This document shows, piece by piece, positions 53,495 through 63,871 of a stretch of 64,000 nucleotides of DNA. Source of the DNA: Phenylobacterium sp. Lineage in GTDB: Bacteria > Pseudomonadota > Alphaproteobacteria > Caulobacterales > Caulobacteraceae. The stretch's first letter is position 1. Each line of letters begins with the position of its first letter. Made by a program: the position numbers and the translations under genes. The notes under the pieces are model-generated. The model worked only from the letters and a program-made list of their open reading frames with translations, ran no database searches and had not been told where the DNA came from. The stretch covers positions 87,909 to 151,908 of the forward strand of contig NZ_SSMX01000036.1 of assembly GCF_004799515.1 (NCBI RefSeq), read 5' to 3'.

Positions 53495-53875
53495 ATGCGC
53501 AGTCCTCTCGCCCTCACGATCTTGGTCGGGCTCGCAATCGCGGCGCCCGCCGCAGCGCAGACCCAGATCGAACTCAACCAATTGGCCGCTGCGAACTTCC
53601 GGAAGGCCGACGCCCAACTCAACGCGCTCTACCGGAGGGTCACCAATCACCTGCCGGCCGGGGCGAAGGCGAAGCTGGTCGCGTCCCAGCGCCTCTGGAT
53701 CTCCTTCCGCGACGCCGAGTGCAGGTTCCGGGCCGAGAGCGTGGCCGGCGGCTCCGCCCAGCCCATGGTGTTCGCAGGCTGTCAGGCGACGCTCACCCGC
53801 GAGCGCATCAAGAGCCTTTCGGCCGTGACCGTCGGTTGCCAGGAGGGCGACGTCAGCTGTTTAAGGACGCCTTAG
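53495..53875 (+). CDS. LprI-like (DUF1311) secreted protein
   Basis: From ATG 53495 the protein is 126 residues: a signal peptide (RSPLALTILVGLAIAAPAAA) and a DUF1311/LprI-type domain with LNQLAAANFRKADAQLNALY, ASQRLWISFRDAECRFRAES and CQATLTRERIKSL, keeping the paired Cys residues. Members of this family include a lysozyme inhibitor. The track's start at 53438 runs into the repeat and adds no signal. Confidence 0.8.
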   Translation: MRSPLALTILVGLAIAAPAAAQTQIELNQLAAANFRKADAQLNALYRRVTNHLPAGAKAKLVASQRLWISFRDAECRFRAESVAGGSAQPMVFAGCQATLTRERIKSLSAVTVGCQEGDVSCLRTP

Positions 53876-53899
53876 AACTCCGGGCGCGCAGGCGAAGGC

Positions 53900-55000
53900 C
53901 TAGCGGCCGACCGCGAACAGCTTGACCATCGGCCGGACGCCGGCGTCCGTGTCCTTGGCGTGGCCGAGGTAGCCGTCCACGCCGAACGCGTCCTCCAGGG
54001 TCCGCAGCAGCGAATAGTGGCTGTAGGGCGTTTCGTCCTTCACGCCGCGCGGGCCGTGGTTGGTGATCACCACGGTGGGGATATGGCCGCCGCCGTAGTT
54101 CGCGACCGAGCCCGGAACGATCCCGCAACAGCCGCCGACGCTGCCGCCGGAGCCTTCGTCGAAGGTGATGATGATCGCCATGTTCTGCTTGCTGGCCCAG
54201 GCGGGCGTGGCCTGCAGCCGGCGGACCAGCTCGCCGGTGTAGGCGTCGCCGCGGCGGATCAGCGACTTGTCCTGGTCGGTGTTCCCGTCGCAGTCGGCCG
54301 GCACGCCGTCGCCGTGCAGGCCATGCATCTCGTTGCACTGGTTGGGCACGATGAGGGCGAAGTTGGGCAGCTGGCCGCTGGCCAGGTCGCGGTCGAGCTG
54401 GTCGAAGCCCACGATCCGTTCGGCGCGATGCGGGTCGTCCTGCACGCTGGCGAAATTCATGAAGCCCGAGTGCTTGGAGGCGTAAAGCGACGCCGTGCGC
54501 ATCCCGTTGGCCGCCTTCGGGTCGCCGGCGATCACCGCGCCGGAGCCGGGCTCCGGCAGGTTCTCGTAATAGCCTTTCCAGGTCAGGCCGATCGCCAGAA
54601 GCTGGTCGCCCAGGTGCGGAACCTGCACCCGGTGAGTCGCATAGCCCGGCGCCTTGGCGCCGCCGCAGAACGGGCGCGTCGAGCCGGGATCGCAGTAATA
54701 GGCGTCGTCGTCGTGGATACCGAAGGTGTCGCCGCCCAGGAGGGCCACATAGTTGGCCTCGCTGGGATGCACCTCGGCGAAGAACTGGGCCGCGTCGCCG
54801 TACTTCACCGCCAGGCCCGCGATGTTGGGGGCCGACGCGGGGCTCATGATCTGGCCGTAGTCCTTGTTCTCCTCAAGGATCACGAAGACATGGTCATAGT
54901 GCGGGACGCCCTCGCGGCCGGCCGTCGGCGCGGCCGGAGCGGCGAGGGGAGACAGGACCAGTCCTGCGGCAACCGCCGCAACCGTAAAGAAACGCCGCAT
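53900..55000 (-). CDS. Secreted phosphoesterase (phospholipase C/acid phosphatase family)
   Basis: The 366-residue protein has a signal peptide (RRFFTVAAVAAGLVLSPLAA) and a PF04185-type phosphoesterase domain: DHVFVILEENKDYGQIM, HPSEANYVALLGGDTFGIHD, FALIVPNQCNEMHG, IITFDEGSG and VVITNHGPRG. These carry the metal and nucleophile sites of the phospholipase C/AcpA group. I start at ATG 55000 with GGGAGGG upstream. A PHO-box-like repeat lies 69 bases upstream, suggesting induction on phosphate starvation. Confidence 0.88.
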   Translation of the reverse strand: MRRFFTVAAVAAGLVLSPLAAPAAPTAGREGVPHYDHVFVILEENKDYGQIMSPASAPNIAGLAVKYGDAAQFFAEVHPSEANYVALLGGDTFGIHDDDAYYCDPGSTRPFCGGAKAPGYATHRVQVPHLGDQLLAIGLTWKGYYENLPEPGSGAVIAGDPKAANGMRTASLYASKHSGFMNFASVQDDPHRAERIVGFDQLDRDLASGQLPNFALIVPNQCNEMHGLHGDGVPADCDGNTDQDKSLIRRGDAYTGELVRRLQATPAWASKQNMAIIITFDEGSGGSVGGCCGIVPGSVANYGGGHIPTVVITNHGPRGVKDETPYSHYSLLRTLEDAFGVDGYLGHAKDTDAGVRPMVKLFAVGR

Positions 55001-55068
55001 CAGACTCTCGCCCTCCCGCTTTGGGGTCCACCTAGCAGACCGCATTCCGGGGCGTCTCGCGCCGTTTT

Positions 55069-55086
55069 ACGACAGCTCGGCGACAG
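55069..55086 (-). promoter_or_regulatory. PHO-box-like direct repeat (PhoB site)
   Basis: On the minus strand CTGTCGC-CGAG-CTGTCGT followed by AAAA matches the PhoB consensus of two CTGTCAT repeats with 11-base spacing, at 6 of 7 and 5 of 7 bases. It sits upstream of a phosphoesterase gene, a fitting target. No strong -10 is visible at the expected distance. Confidence 0.6.
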
Positions 55087-55214
55087 TCCTCACCCTACGG
55101 ACGGTTGACGGACGCCAGCGCCGGGCGCCTGCTGCTCCGAGGGGAGCCCGCCGATACTCGACCTGGCCCTGGCGCGACGCTGAGAGGTGGGCAGGCAGCC
55201 GCGGTGAAACGGCC

Positions 55215-55606
55215 ATGATCAAGATCGTCTTTTGCCTTCGCCGGCTTCCGGAGCTCTCGCGAGAGGCATTCGCCCGCTATTGGCTGAGGAACACGGTCCC
55301 CTCGTCCGGAGATTGGCGGGCGACCTCATGATCCAGCGTTATGTCCAAAGTCATCTTCTGCAGGACGATCGCCTGACCCCTCTGATCCACGCGCGAAGCG
55401 CCGAGCCTGAGCCCTACGACGGCGTCGCCGAACTTTGGTGGCGTTCGTTGGGCGACATCTTCTCGGCCGCTCAGACGGAAAAGGGGCTCGCCGCCAGCCA
55501 GGCGCTCCTGGCCGACGAGCGCACCTTCATCGACTTGCCCCGCTCTCCGCTCTTCTTCGCCAACGAGCACGAGATTCTTTCAGACAAGGCTCGACCCGCC
55601 ATCTGA
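55215..55606 (+). pseudogene. EthD-domain protein, disrupted by a frameshift
   Basis: ATG 55215 opens a frame starting MIKIVFCLRRLPELSREAFA, typical of EthD-domain proteins. Near 55280-55290 the reading frame is lost; the family sequence continues in another frame (EEHGPLVRRLAGDLMIQRYV) to the stop at 55606. A one-base change restores about 130 residues. The track lists only the second part, from 55232. It is either a pseudogene or a sequencing error. EthD proteins are small dimeric alpha-beta barrels. Confidence 0.75.
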
Positions 55607-55633
55607 TGGCGCGTCGGTTCAGGAGGCCCATCC

Positions 55634-56080
55634 ATGCTCGATCTGGCCCAGGCGATCGCCCACCACATCCTGGTGTTCAGCCTGTTCGGCGTGCTGTTCG
55701 CCGAGCTGATGCTCGTGCAGCCGGGCGTCGGCTTGGCGACCATCGCCCGAGTGGGCCGCATCGACCTGATGTACGGCGCCCTGGCCGGCCTGATCATCGT
55801 CGTCGGCTTCTCGCGGGCGGTCTTCGCGGCGAAGGGCTGGCTCTACTATTCGCACAACCTCTTCTTCTGGCTGAAGGTGGGGACCTTCCTGGTCATCGGC
55901 CTGCTGTCTGTCCCGCCGACCATCGCCTACATCCGCTGGCGGCGGAGCGGGGCCGCACCCGCCGACGCGCAGGTGGCCGGCGTGCGCCGCTGGCTGTGGG
56001 CCGAGACCCTGCTCTTCGCCCTGTTGCCGGCCTTCGCCGCGGCCATGGCCCGCGGCTACGGCGAATTCCCGGTCCGCTGA
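55634..56080 (+). CDS. DUF2214 family membrane protein
   Basis: The 148-residue protein has four membrane spans (about residues 8-30, 45-65, 78-98, 118-138). It carries HHILVFSLFGVLFAELMLVQ at the N-terminus and fits the DUF2214 family, whose role is unknown. GGAGG lies upstream of the ATG. It shares its direction with the genes on both sides. Confidence 0.78.
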   Translation: MLDLAQAIAHHILVFSLFGVLFAELMLVQPGVGLATIARVGRIDLMYGALAGLIIVVGFSRAVFAAKGWLYYSHNLFFWLKVGTFLVIGLLSVPPTIAYIRWRRSGAAPADAQVAGVRRWLWAETLLFALLPAFAAAMARGYGEFPVR

Positions 56081-56098
56081 GGCGCGGCGGGGCCATCG

Positions 56099-56464
56099 AT
56101 GCAGACCGCGGACGACCTTCGCCGGATCGCGCTCTCCCTGCCGCGGGCCTACGAGGACCTGCACCGCCGCCGGCCGGCGTTCCGGGTGCAGAAACGGATC
56201 TTCGCCATGCTGGGCGTCGCCGGCAACGCCAGCCTGTTCCCGGAGCTGGCGGCGGACCAGGTCGCCGTCGTCAAGCTGGACCGCGACGACCAGCTCAACC
56301 TGGCGGCGGCCCATCCCGGCGCGGTGCGGCCCACCGAGACCTACGGCCATCACGGCTGGACCTATTTGCGCCTGCCGGACCTCACCGAGGACACCCTGAC
56401 CCTGCTGACCCGGCTGGCCTGGACGCATGTGGCGCCAAAGCAACTGTCGCGGACGTTGTCGTGA
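56099..56464 (+). CDS. MmcQ/YjbR family protein
   Basis: The 121-residue protein has the YjbR fold pattern: RIALSLPRAYEDLHRRRPAF, then KRIFAMLG, VVKLDRDDQLNLAAAHPG and GWTYLRLPDLTEDTLTLLTR. YjbR proteins resemble DNA-binding cyclophilin-like folds, but no function is firmly known. It starts 19 bases after the DUF2214 gene. Confidence 0.8.
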   Translation: MQTADDLRRIALSLPRAYEDLHRRRPAFRVQKRIFAMLGVAGNASLFPELAADQVAVVKLDRDDQLNLAAAHPGAVRPTETYGHHGWTYLRLPDLTEDTLTLLTRLAWTHVAPKQLSRTLS

Positions 56465-56538
56465 TGCGCTCAAGAGTCGACTACCCGACTCGCAACGATC
56501 GGCCGGGAACAACGTTCTTCGGCTGACCGGAGGCCCAC

Positions 56539-56823
56539 ATGGCCCGCACGCCCGATAAACTCACCGACATCGTCATCGCCAACGACAAGCTGCTCAAGGC
56601 GATGATCGCCTTGCTGGCGTTGAAGGACCGCTATCTGCTGGACGAGCTGCGCGTGGTCTTCGACCACGTCCATGACCGCGACCCGGGTAACGAGGTTGGC
56701 CTGGCGAACCGCGCCGTCTGGGCGCATATCCGCGAAGAGCTCAACGTCATCGCCGACATGGTCGGGGACGAGGCGTCGCCGGACACAAACCTCGGCGAGG
56801 CTGGCGCGCACTACGGCGGCTGA
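56539..56823 (+). CDS. Hypothetical protein (94 aa)
   Basis: I do not recognise this protein. It is mainly helical by composition, starts [20 protein letters not shown], has no signal peptide or membrane span, and ends [18 protein letters not shown] lies eight bases before the ATG, and codon use is genome-like, so it is likely real. It precedes rpmF. Confidence 0.65.
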   Translation: MARTPDKLTDIVIANDKLLKAMIALLALKDRYLLDELRVVFDHVHDRDPGNEVGLANRAVWAHIREELNVIADMVGDEASPDTNLGEAGAHYGG

Positions 56824-56843
56824 ACGGCCGAGCGAGGCTCGCC

Positions 56844-56872
56844 TTGAATCGCGGCGGGGTTTCAGGCATAAG
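56844..56872 (+). promoter_or_regulatory. Candidate rpmF promoter
   Basis: TTGAAT (56844-56849) is followed after 17 bases by CATAAG (56867-56872), about 65 bases before the rpmF ATG. The spacing supports a housekeeping promoter. Confidence 0.5.
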
Positions 56873-56935
56873 CCCGCGCTCACGTCGGCGGACTTAGGTC
56901 CGCAGGCCTCCTTTTTACGCCCGCGAGATATTCCG

Positions 56936-57118
56936 ATGGCCGTTCCTAAACGCAAAACCTCGCCCTCGCGGCGGAACATGCGCCGCTCCCACCACGCGCT
57001 CGGCGCCAATTCCTTCGTCGAGGACAAGGAAACCGGCGAACTGAAGCGCCCGCACCACGTCGACCTGAAGACCGGCATGTACAAGGGCCGCCAGGTCCTG
57101 ACGCCGAAGGAAGACTAG
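56936..57118 (+). CDS. rpmF: 50S ribosomal protein L32
   Basis: The 60-residue protein starts [20 protein letters not shown] and is a typical alphaproteobacterial L32. It lacks the Cys zinc ligands found in some bacteria. The ORF track hides it in a longer shadow from 56672. A strong hairpin follows its stop. Confidence 0.96.
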   Translation: MAVPKRKTSPSRRNMRRSHHALGANSFVEDKETGELKRPHHVDLKTGMYKGRQVLTPKED

Positions 57119-57140
57119 CGCTTCCAAGCCAAAGAGATTT

Positions 57141-57174
57141 CGAACGCCGGCTGCGGATCGTGGCCGGCGTTTTC
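57141..57174 (+). terminator. rpmF terminator hairpin
   Basis: CGAACGCCGGC and GCCGGCGTTTTCG pair over a 9-11 base stem around TGCGGATCGTG, with TTTT on the 3' side. It lies 23 bases after the rpmF stop and is the best intrinsic-terminator-like structure in the window. Confidence 0.7.
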
Positions 57175-57204
57175 GATTCCAGGGTTCGGCCCTAGGCTGA
57201 CGCC

Positions 57205-57711
57205 ATGTCCGTTCGACGCATCAGCCTCGCCGCCGCCTTTGCGATCGTCGCCTCGGCGGCAAGCGCTGCGCCGCCGCTCACCGCTCAGGGCTGGGGGAAG
57301 CTGCGCATCGGGATGCGGGAGCGCGAGGCGGTGCGGCTGTTCCACCTGCGCGTGCCCAAGGGACTCGGCCCGGACAGCTTCGAATGCCGTCAGGACCAGC
57401 TTCCCAGCCAGCCGGGGCTGAATGTCATGGCCGAGCGGGGCGTGGTGACACGCATCACCATGGACGGCGACAGCCAACTCCAAACAGATCGCGGCCTTGG
57501 CCTTGGCGCGAGGGAGGCCGACATCCGCCGCGCCTATGGCCCGACGCTGAAGATCGCCATGACGCCCTATGAGGAGGAACCGGCCCACCAGCTGATCTTC
57601 TGGACCGCCCATGGAAAGCGAGGCGTCCGCTACGACACCAATGTCGCAGGCTCCGTCGAGGCGATCTACGTCGGCAGCCGGTCGATCACCTACATCGAGG
57701 GCTGTTCCTGA
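57205..57711 (+). CDS. Secreted hypothetical protein (168 aa)
   Basis: The protein has a signal peptide (SVRRISLAAAFAIVASAASA) and a mature domain with GWGKLRIGMREREAVRLF near its start and two Cys residues (ECRQ and the C-terminal IEGCS). The GMxxxEV-like opening recalls small periplasmic proteins with a repeated beta-alpha fold, but I cannot assign a family. It converges on the crotonase gene. Confidence 0.7.
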   Translation: MSVRRISLAAAFAIVASAASAAPPLTAQGWGKLRIGMREREAVRLFHLRVPKGLGPDSFECRQDQLPSQPGLNVMAERGVVTRITMDGDSQLQTDRGLGLGAREADIRRAYGPTLKIAMTPYEEEPAHQLIFWTAHGKRGVRYDTNVAGSVEAIYVGSRSITYIEGCS

Positions 57712-57713
57712 AC

Positions 57714-59905
<2,192 letters not shown>

Positions 59906-59922
59906 ACCGCCCGGTAGGCCGC

Positions 59923-61113
59923 GTGGGACCCCTCACCAACGAGACCCTGCCGGCCGCCTTCCGGCAGGCCGTAGGGCTGCAGACGGCGGGGGACTTTCCG
60001 GCGGCGGCGGCGATCTGGCGGCGGGTCGTGGCGGCCGCGCCCGGCAGCGCCGAGGCCTGGCGCAACTTCGCCGACGTGCTGACCGCGCTGGGCGATTTCG
60101 AGGCGGCGGAAGCGGCCTATCGGCGGGCCCACGCCGCGCGGCCGAAGGCGGCCTGGGCGCTCTGGGGCCTGGCGGGCTTCCTGCACAAGACCGGGCGATG
60201 GCGCGAGGCCGATCCCCTCTACGCGCAGGCGCTGGCGGCCACGCCGGACGACCCGCACCTGCGCCTGGCCTACGGGCACCTGAAGCTCGGCCTCGGCGAC
60301 TTCGCGGGCGGTTGGCCACTCTACGAGAGCCGCAAGGGTCTGGCCGGGCAGGGCGCCGATCCGCCGCCCCTGCGCAACGAATGGCAGGGCGAGCCGGTGG
60401 AGGGCCGCCGCCTGCTGATCTGGCCCGAGCAGGGGTTCGGCGACCAGATCCAGGTCGTCCGCTACGCCTTGGAGCTGCAGGCGCGGGGCGCCGCGGTGAC
60501 CCTGGTCTGCCCGCCGGAGCTCGCGGCGCTGTTCGCCGAGCTGCCGCTCAAGGTGGCGACGCGGGAGCAGACCATGCGGCTGGACGAGCCGGACTACTGG
60601 GCCCTGGCGCTGTCTGCGCCCGGCCGGCTCGGTGTCGCCCTCGGCGACCTCAAGGGCGCGCCCTACCTGCGGGTCCCGGCGGACCGGCAAAGCAAGTGGG
60701 CGGGGTATGTCCCGGCCGGCTCGGTCGGGGTCGCCTGGCGCGGGCGGTCGACCCATCCGAACGACGCCCACCGTTCGCTGCCGTCTGTGGACGCCCTGCA
60801 ACCGCTGCGCGAGGCCGGCGCGCGCCTCGTGGACCTCACCGAACCGTTGGGCGACTTCGCCGACCTCGCCGCCATCGTCGAACATCTGGACCTCGTGGTG
60901 ACCGTCGACACCGCCGTCGGCCACCTGGCGGGCGCGCTGGGCAAGCCCTGCTGGCTCCTGCTGCCCTGGTTCCGGCAGGACTGGCGCTGGCTCGAGGGCC
61001 GCGACGACAGCCCCTGGTACGCCGGCCACCGCCTGTTCCGCCAGGCGCCCGGCGAGGGTTGGGCGCCGGTCGTGGGCCGCGTCGCAGAGGCCTGGCGGCG
61101 CGCCCACGCCTAG
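59923..61113 (+). CDS. TPR-repeat glycosyltransferase-like protein
   Basis: The 396-residue protein has three TPR-like units at the N-terminus (about residues 10-125) and a C-terminal glycosyltransferase-like domain with GRRLLIWPEQGFGDQIQVVR, RSLPSVDALQPLREAGARLV, VVTVDTAVGHLAGALGKPCW and DWRWLEGRDDSPWY. This layout is known from TPR-GT proteins thought to glycosylate proteins or polysaccharides. The start is GTG 59923, 17 bases after eno. Confidence 0.82.
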   Translation: MGPLTNETLPAAFRQAVGLQTAGDFPAAAAIWRRVVAAAPGSAEAWRNFADVLTALGDFEAAEAAYRRAHAARPKAAWALWGLAGFLHKTGRWREADPLYAQALAATPDDPHLRLAYGHLKLGLGDFAGGWPLYESRKGLAGQGADPPPLRNEWQGEPVEGRRLLIWPEQGFGDQIQVVRYALELQARGAAVTLVCPPELAALFAELPLKVATREQTMRLDEPDYWALALSAPGRLGVALGDLKGAPYLRVPADRQSKWAGYVPAGSVGVAWRGRSTHPNDAHRSLPSVDALQPLREAGARLVDLTEPLGDFADLAAIVEHLDLVVTVDTAVGHLAGALGKPCWLLLPWFRQDWRWLEGRDDSPWYAGHRLFRQAPGEGWAPVVGRVAEAWRRAHA

Positions 61114-61178
61114 CCGCCGGGATTGCCGCAAGACCGCCGAGCCGCCACTCTTGCCCCGAATCCGCCGGGGAGGGCGCG

Positions 61179-62399
61179 ATGACCTCAGCTTCGAGCCCGC
61201 CCGACGCGCGGCCGGCCGCCGGCCCGCTGATCCTGGGCCTCTGCTTCGCCGCCGCGCTGTGCGAGGGCTTCGACGTCCAGGCCGCGGGCGTCACGGGCGC
61301 CGGCGTCGCGCACGCGTTCGGCGTCCAGCCCAGCGGGCTCGGCGGCTTCTTCACGGCGGGCAACGTCGGCCTGCTGTTCGGCGCGGCGCTCGGCGGGCGG
61401 CTGTCGGACCGGGTCGGGCGAAGGATCGTGCTGATCGTGTCCCTGGCGGTGTTCGGCGTCTTCTCCCTGGCGGCGGCCCAGGCGCAGAGCCTGACGATGC
61501 TGACCGCGTTCCGCGTGCTGACCGGCCTGGGCCTCGGCGGGGCCATGCCCAACGCCATCGCCATCGCCGCCGACTTCGGCGGGCTGTCGCCGCGCAGCGG
61601 GCACGTCGCGGTGAGCTACTTCGGCATGCCGCTGGGCGGCGCGGCGGCCAGCGCCCTGGCGGCCGTTCTGCCGATGAACCAGTGGCGCGAGGTCTTCGTC
61701 ATGGGCGGCGCGACCCCGTTGATCGCCGCCGCGGCGATCCTGCTCCTGATGCCCGAGACCGTGGGGCGGGCGGCGGCTGTTAGGCCGGGCGGCGCGCCCG
61801 CCAGCATCGCCCACGCCCTGTTTGGCGAAGGACGGGCCTACCGCACCCTGGCGCTGTGGGCCGGGATATTCCTGATGGCCCTGGCGCTGCACCTGATGCT
61901 GAACTGGCTGCCCCTGCTGCTGCAGGCCCAGGGCCTGTCGAAGGGCCAGGCGGCGCTCGCCCAGGTGGGCTTCAACCTGGCTGGTGCCGCGGGAGCCTTG
62001 GCCGTGGGCGTGGCGATGGACGGCGGCGCGCGCCGGCCGGCCGTGATCGCCGCCGTCGTGGGGCTGCCGGCCGTGCTCCTGCTCATGGCCGTGCTGCATG
62101 GACCGGGCATGATCGGCCTGGCCGCGGGCCTGGGCGCGGCGGTCCTGGCCGTGCAGGTGATCCTCTACGCCGTGGCCGGCGGCCTCTATCCGCCGTCGGT
62201 GCGCGGGACGGGTCTCGGCGCCTCGGTGGCCTTCAGCCGGGTGGGCTCGATCGCCGGCCCGGCCTTCGCCGCGGTGTTGCTGGCCTCTGGGGGCAGCGCC
62301 GGCCAGGTGCTGGCGGGCCTGCTGCCGATCACCCTCGCCGGCGGGGCCTGCGTCCTGGCTCTGAGCTGGCGCGCGAACCCCCTCGAAAGGCTTGGTTAG
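61179..62399 (+). CDS. MFS transporter (AAHS aromatic acid:H+ symporter-like)
   Basis: The 406-residue protein has 12 membrane spans and the family motifs LCEGFDVQAAGVTGAGVAHA with an acidic residue in the first span, and GGRLSDRVGRRIVLIVSLAV between spans 2 and 3. The DxQ-like pattern in span 1 is typical of aromatic acid:proton symporters. The start is ATG 61179 with GGGGAGGG upstream; the track frame from 60198 is a shadow. The substrate is unknown. Confidence 0.87.
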   Translation: MTSASSPPDARPAAGPLILGLCFAAALCEGFDVQAAGVTGAGVAHAFGVQPSGLGGFFTAGNVGLLFGAALGGRLSDRVGRRIVLIVSLAVFGVFSLAAAQAQSLTMLTAFRVLTGLGLGGAMPNAIAIAADFGGLSPRSGHVAVSYFGMPLGGAAASALAAVLPMNQWREVFVMGGATPLIAAAAILLLMPETVGRAAAVRPGGAPASIAHALFGEGRAYRTLALWAGIFLMALALHLMLNWLPLLLQAQGLSKGQAALAQVGFNLAGAAGALAVGVAMDGGARRPAVIAAVVGLPAVLLLMAVLHGPGMIGLAAGLGAAVLAVQVILYAVAGGLYPPSVRGTGLGASVAFSRVGSIAGPAFAAVLLASGGSAGQVLAGLLPITLAGGACVLALSWRANPLERLG

Positions 62400-62410
62400 C
62401 GCGCCGTTAA
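62396..62410 (+). promoter_or_regulatory. CtrA-like box before the FtsB-like gene
   Basis: TTAGCGCGCCGTTAA fits the CtrA consensus TTAA-N7-TTAA with one mismatch and lies 29 bases before the start of the septum protein gene. The TTAG includes the MFS stop codon, so the match may be partly fortuitous. Confidence 0.35.
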
Positions 62411-62438
62411 GCATCCTGGCGGCATTGAGTCCTCTCTG

Positions 62439-62750
62439 GTGCAGGGATTCGCCGTGCTCGCTCGCCTTCGTCCGTTTTTGCCGACCGCGCTGCTGATCCT
62501 GCTGATCGTCTACTTCGCCATGAACGCCTTCACCGGCGACCGCGGCCTGCTCTCCGCCGACCAGCGCGACGAGACCCTGATCGCCAAGACCCGCGAGCTC
62601 GCCCAGGTGCAGCGCCAGCGCCAGGATCTCGAGACCCGCGCGCGCCTGCTGCGCGACACCAGCCTTTCCGCCGACCTGCTGGAGGAAAGAGCGCGCTCCC
62701 TGCTAGGCTTCGCCGATCCGAGAGACTATGTGATCCGCATGAAGCCTTGA
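62439..62750 (+). CDS. FtsB/DivIC-like septum formation initiator
   Basis: The 103-residue protein has a short cytoplasmic start, one span (LPTALLILLIVYFAMNAF) and a coiled coil (LIAKTRELAQVQRQRQDLET), then LLEERARSLLGFADPRDYVI. This is the bitopic FtsB/DivIC layout; FtsB joins FtsL and FtsQ in the divisome and regulates FtsWI. The start is GTG 62439 or GTG 62454. It precedes pdhA, a common alphaproteobacterial arrangement. Confidence 0.88.
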   Translation: MQGFAVLARLRPFLPTALLILLIVYFAMNAFTGDRGLLSADQRDETLIAKTRELAQVQRQRQDLETRARLLRDTSLSADLLEERARSLLGFADPRDYVIRMKP

Positions 62751-62800
62751 GGCCCGTCGCGGGTTCTAGAAGGCCTCGAGGACGGATCCAGGAGATACGC

Positions 62801-63871
62801 ATGGCGCGTGAGCAGACCGGCGCGGCCGGTCGGCGGAAAGCCAACGGCGCCGAAGCCAAGGAGCCCGCGGACGGGTCCGGCGGTGGCAAGGACGAACTGC
62901 TGAAGTTCTATCGGGACATGCTGCTGATCCGCCGCTTCGAGGAGCGCGCGGGCCAGCTCTACGGCATGGGCCTGATCGGCGGCTTCTGCCACCTCTACAT
63001 CGGCCAGGAGGCGATCGCGGTCGGCGTCCAGTCGGTGAAGACCAAGGGCGACCAGATCATCACCGGCTACCGCGAGCATGGCCACATGCTGGCGGCGGGC
63101 ATGGACCCCAAGGAGGTGATGGCCGAGCTGACCGGCCGCGCCTCCGGGGTATCGAGGGGCAAGGGCGGCTCGATGCACATGTTCTCGACCGCCGAGGACT
63201 TCTATGGCGGTCACGGCATCGTGGGCGCGCAGGTCAGCCTGGGCACCGGCTTGGCCATGGCCAACCGCTACCGCGACGACGGCCACGTCTCTTTCACCTA
63301 CTTCGGCGACGGCGCGGCCAACCAGGGCCAGGTCTACGAGAGCTTCAACATGGCCGAGCTCTGGAGCCTGCCGGTCGTCTACATCATCGAGAACAACCAG
63401 TACGCCATGGGCACGGCCATCGGCCGCTCGTCGTCCGAGACCCATCTCTACAAGCGCGGCGCCTCGTTCCGCATCCCGGGCGAGGAGGTCGACGGCATGG
63501 ACGTGCTGGCCGTCCGCGCCGCCGCGGGCAAGGCCGCCGAGCACGCCCGCTCCGGCAAGGGCCCCTACATCCTGGAGATGAAGACCTACCGCTACCGCGG
63601 CCACTCCATGAGCGACCCGGCCAAGTACCGCACCCGCGAGGAGGTCGACGAGGTCCGCAAGACCCGCGACCCCATCGACCACGTGGAAGAGCTGCTTGAG
63701 AAGAACAAGTGGGCTGACGAGGCGGCGCTGAAGGCCATCGACGCGGAGGTGAAGCGCATCGTCGCCGACGCCGCGGAGTTCGCCCGCACCAGCCCCGAGC
63801 CCGACCCGAAAGAACTCTACACCGACGTCTACACCGACATCACCCAGGAAGCCTCCGAGGTGGCGGCATGA
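62801..63871 (+). CDS. pdhA: Pyruvate dehydrogenase E1 component subunit alpha
   Basis: The 356-residue protein forms the E1 heterotetramer with PdhB and binds thiamine diphosphate. It shows [30 protein letters not shown], the ThDP motif [20 protein letters not shown] and [18 protein letters not shown]. An N-terminal Gly/Ala-rich segment of about 35 residues is typical of alphaproteobacteria. The start is ATG 62801 with AGGAG upstream. It overlaps pdhB by four bases. Confidence 0.97.
   Translation: MAREQTGAAGRRKANGAEAKEPADGSGGGKDELLKFYRDMLLIRRFEERAGQLYGMGLIGGFCHLYIGQEAIAVGVQSVKTKGDQIITGYREHGHMLAAGMDPKEVMAELTGRASGVSRGKGGSMHMFSTAEDFYGGHGIVGAQVSLGTGLAMANRYRDDGHVSFTYFGDGAANQGQVYESFNMAELWSLPVVYIIENNQYAMGTAIGRSSSETHLYKRGASFRIPGEEVDGMDVLAVRAAAGKAAEHARSGKGPYILEMKTYRYRGHSMSDPAKYRTREEVDEVRKTRDPIDHVEELLEKNKWADEAALKAIDAEVKRIVADAAEFARTSPEPDPKELYTDVYTDITQEASEVAA

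Noticed and set aside
53861-53875. TTAA-N7-TTAG resembling a CtrA site
   Set aside because: It lies in the last codons of the LprI-like gene, facing a convergent gene, so it has no promoter to act on. It shows such one-mismatch sites also arise by chance.
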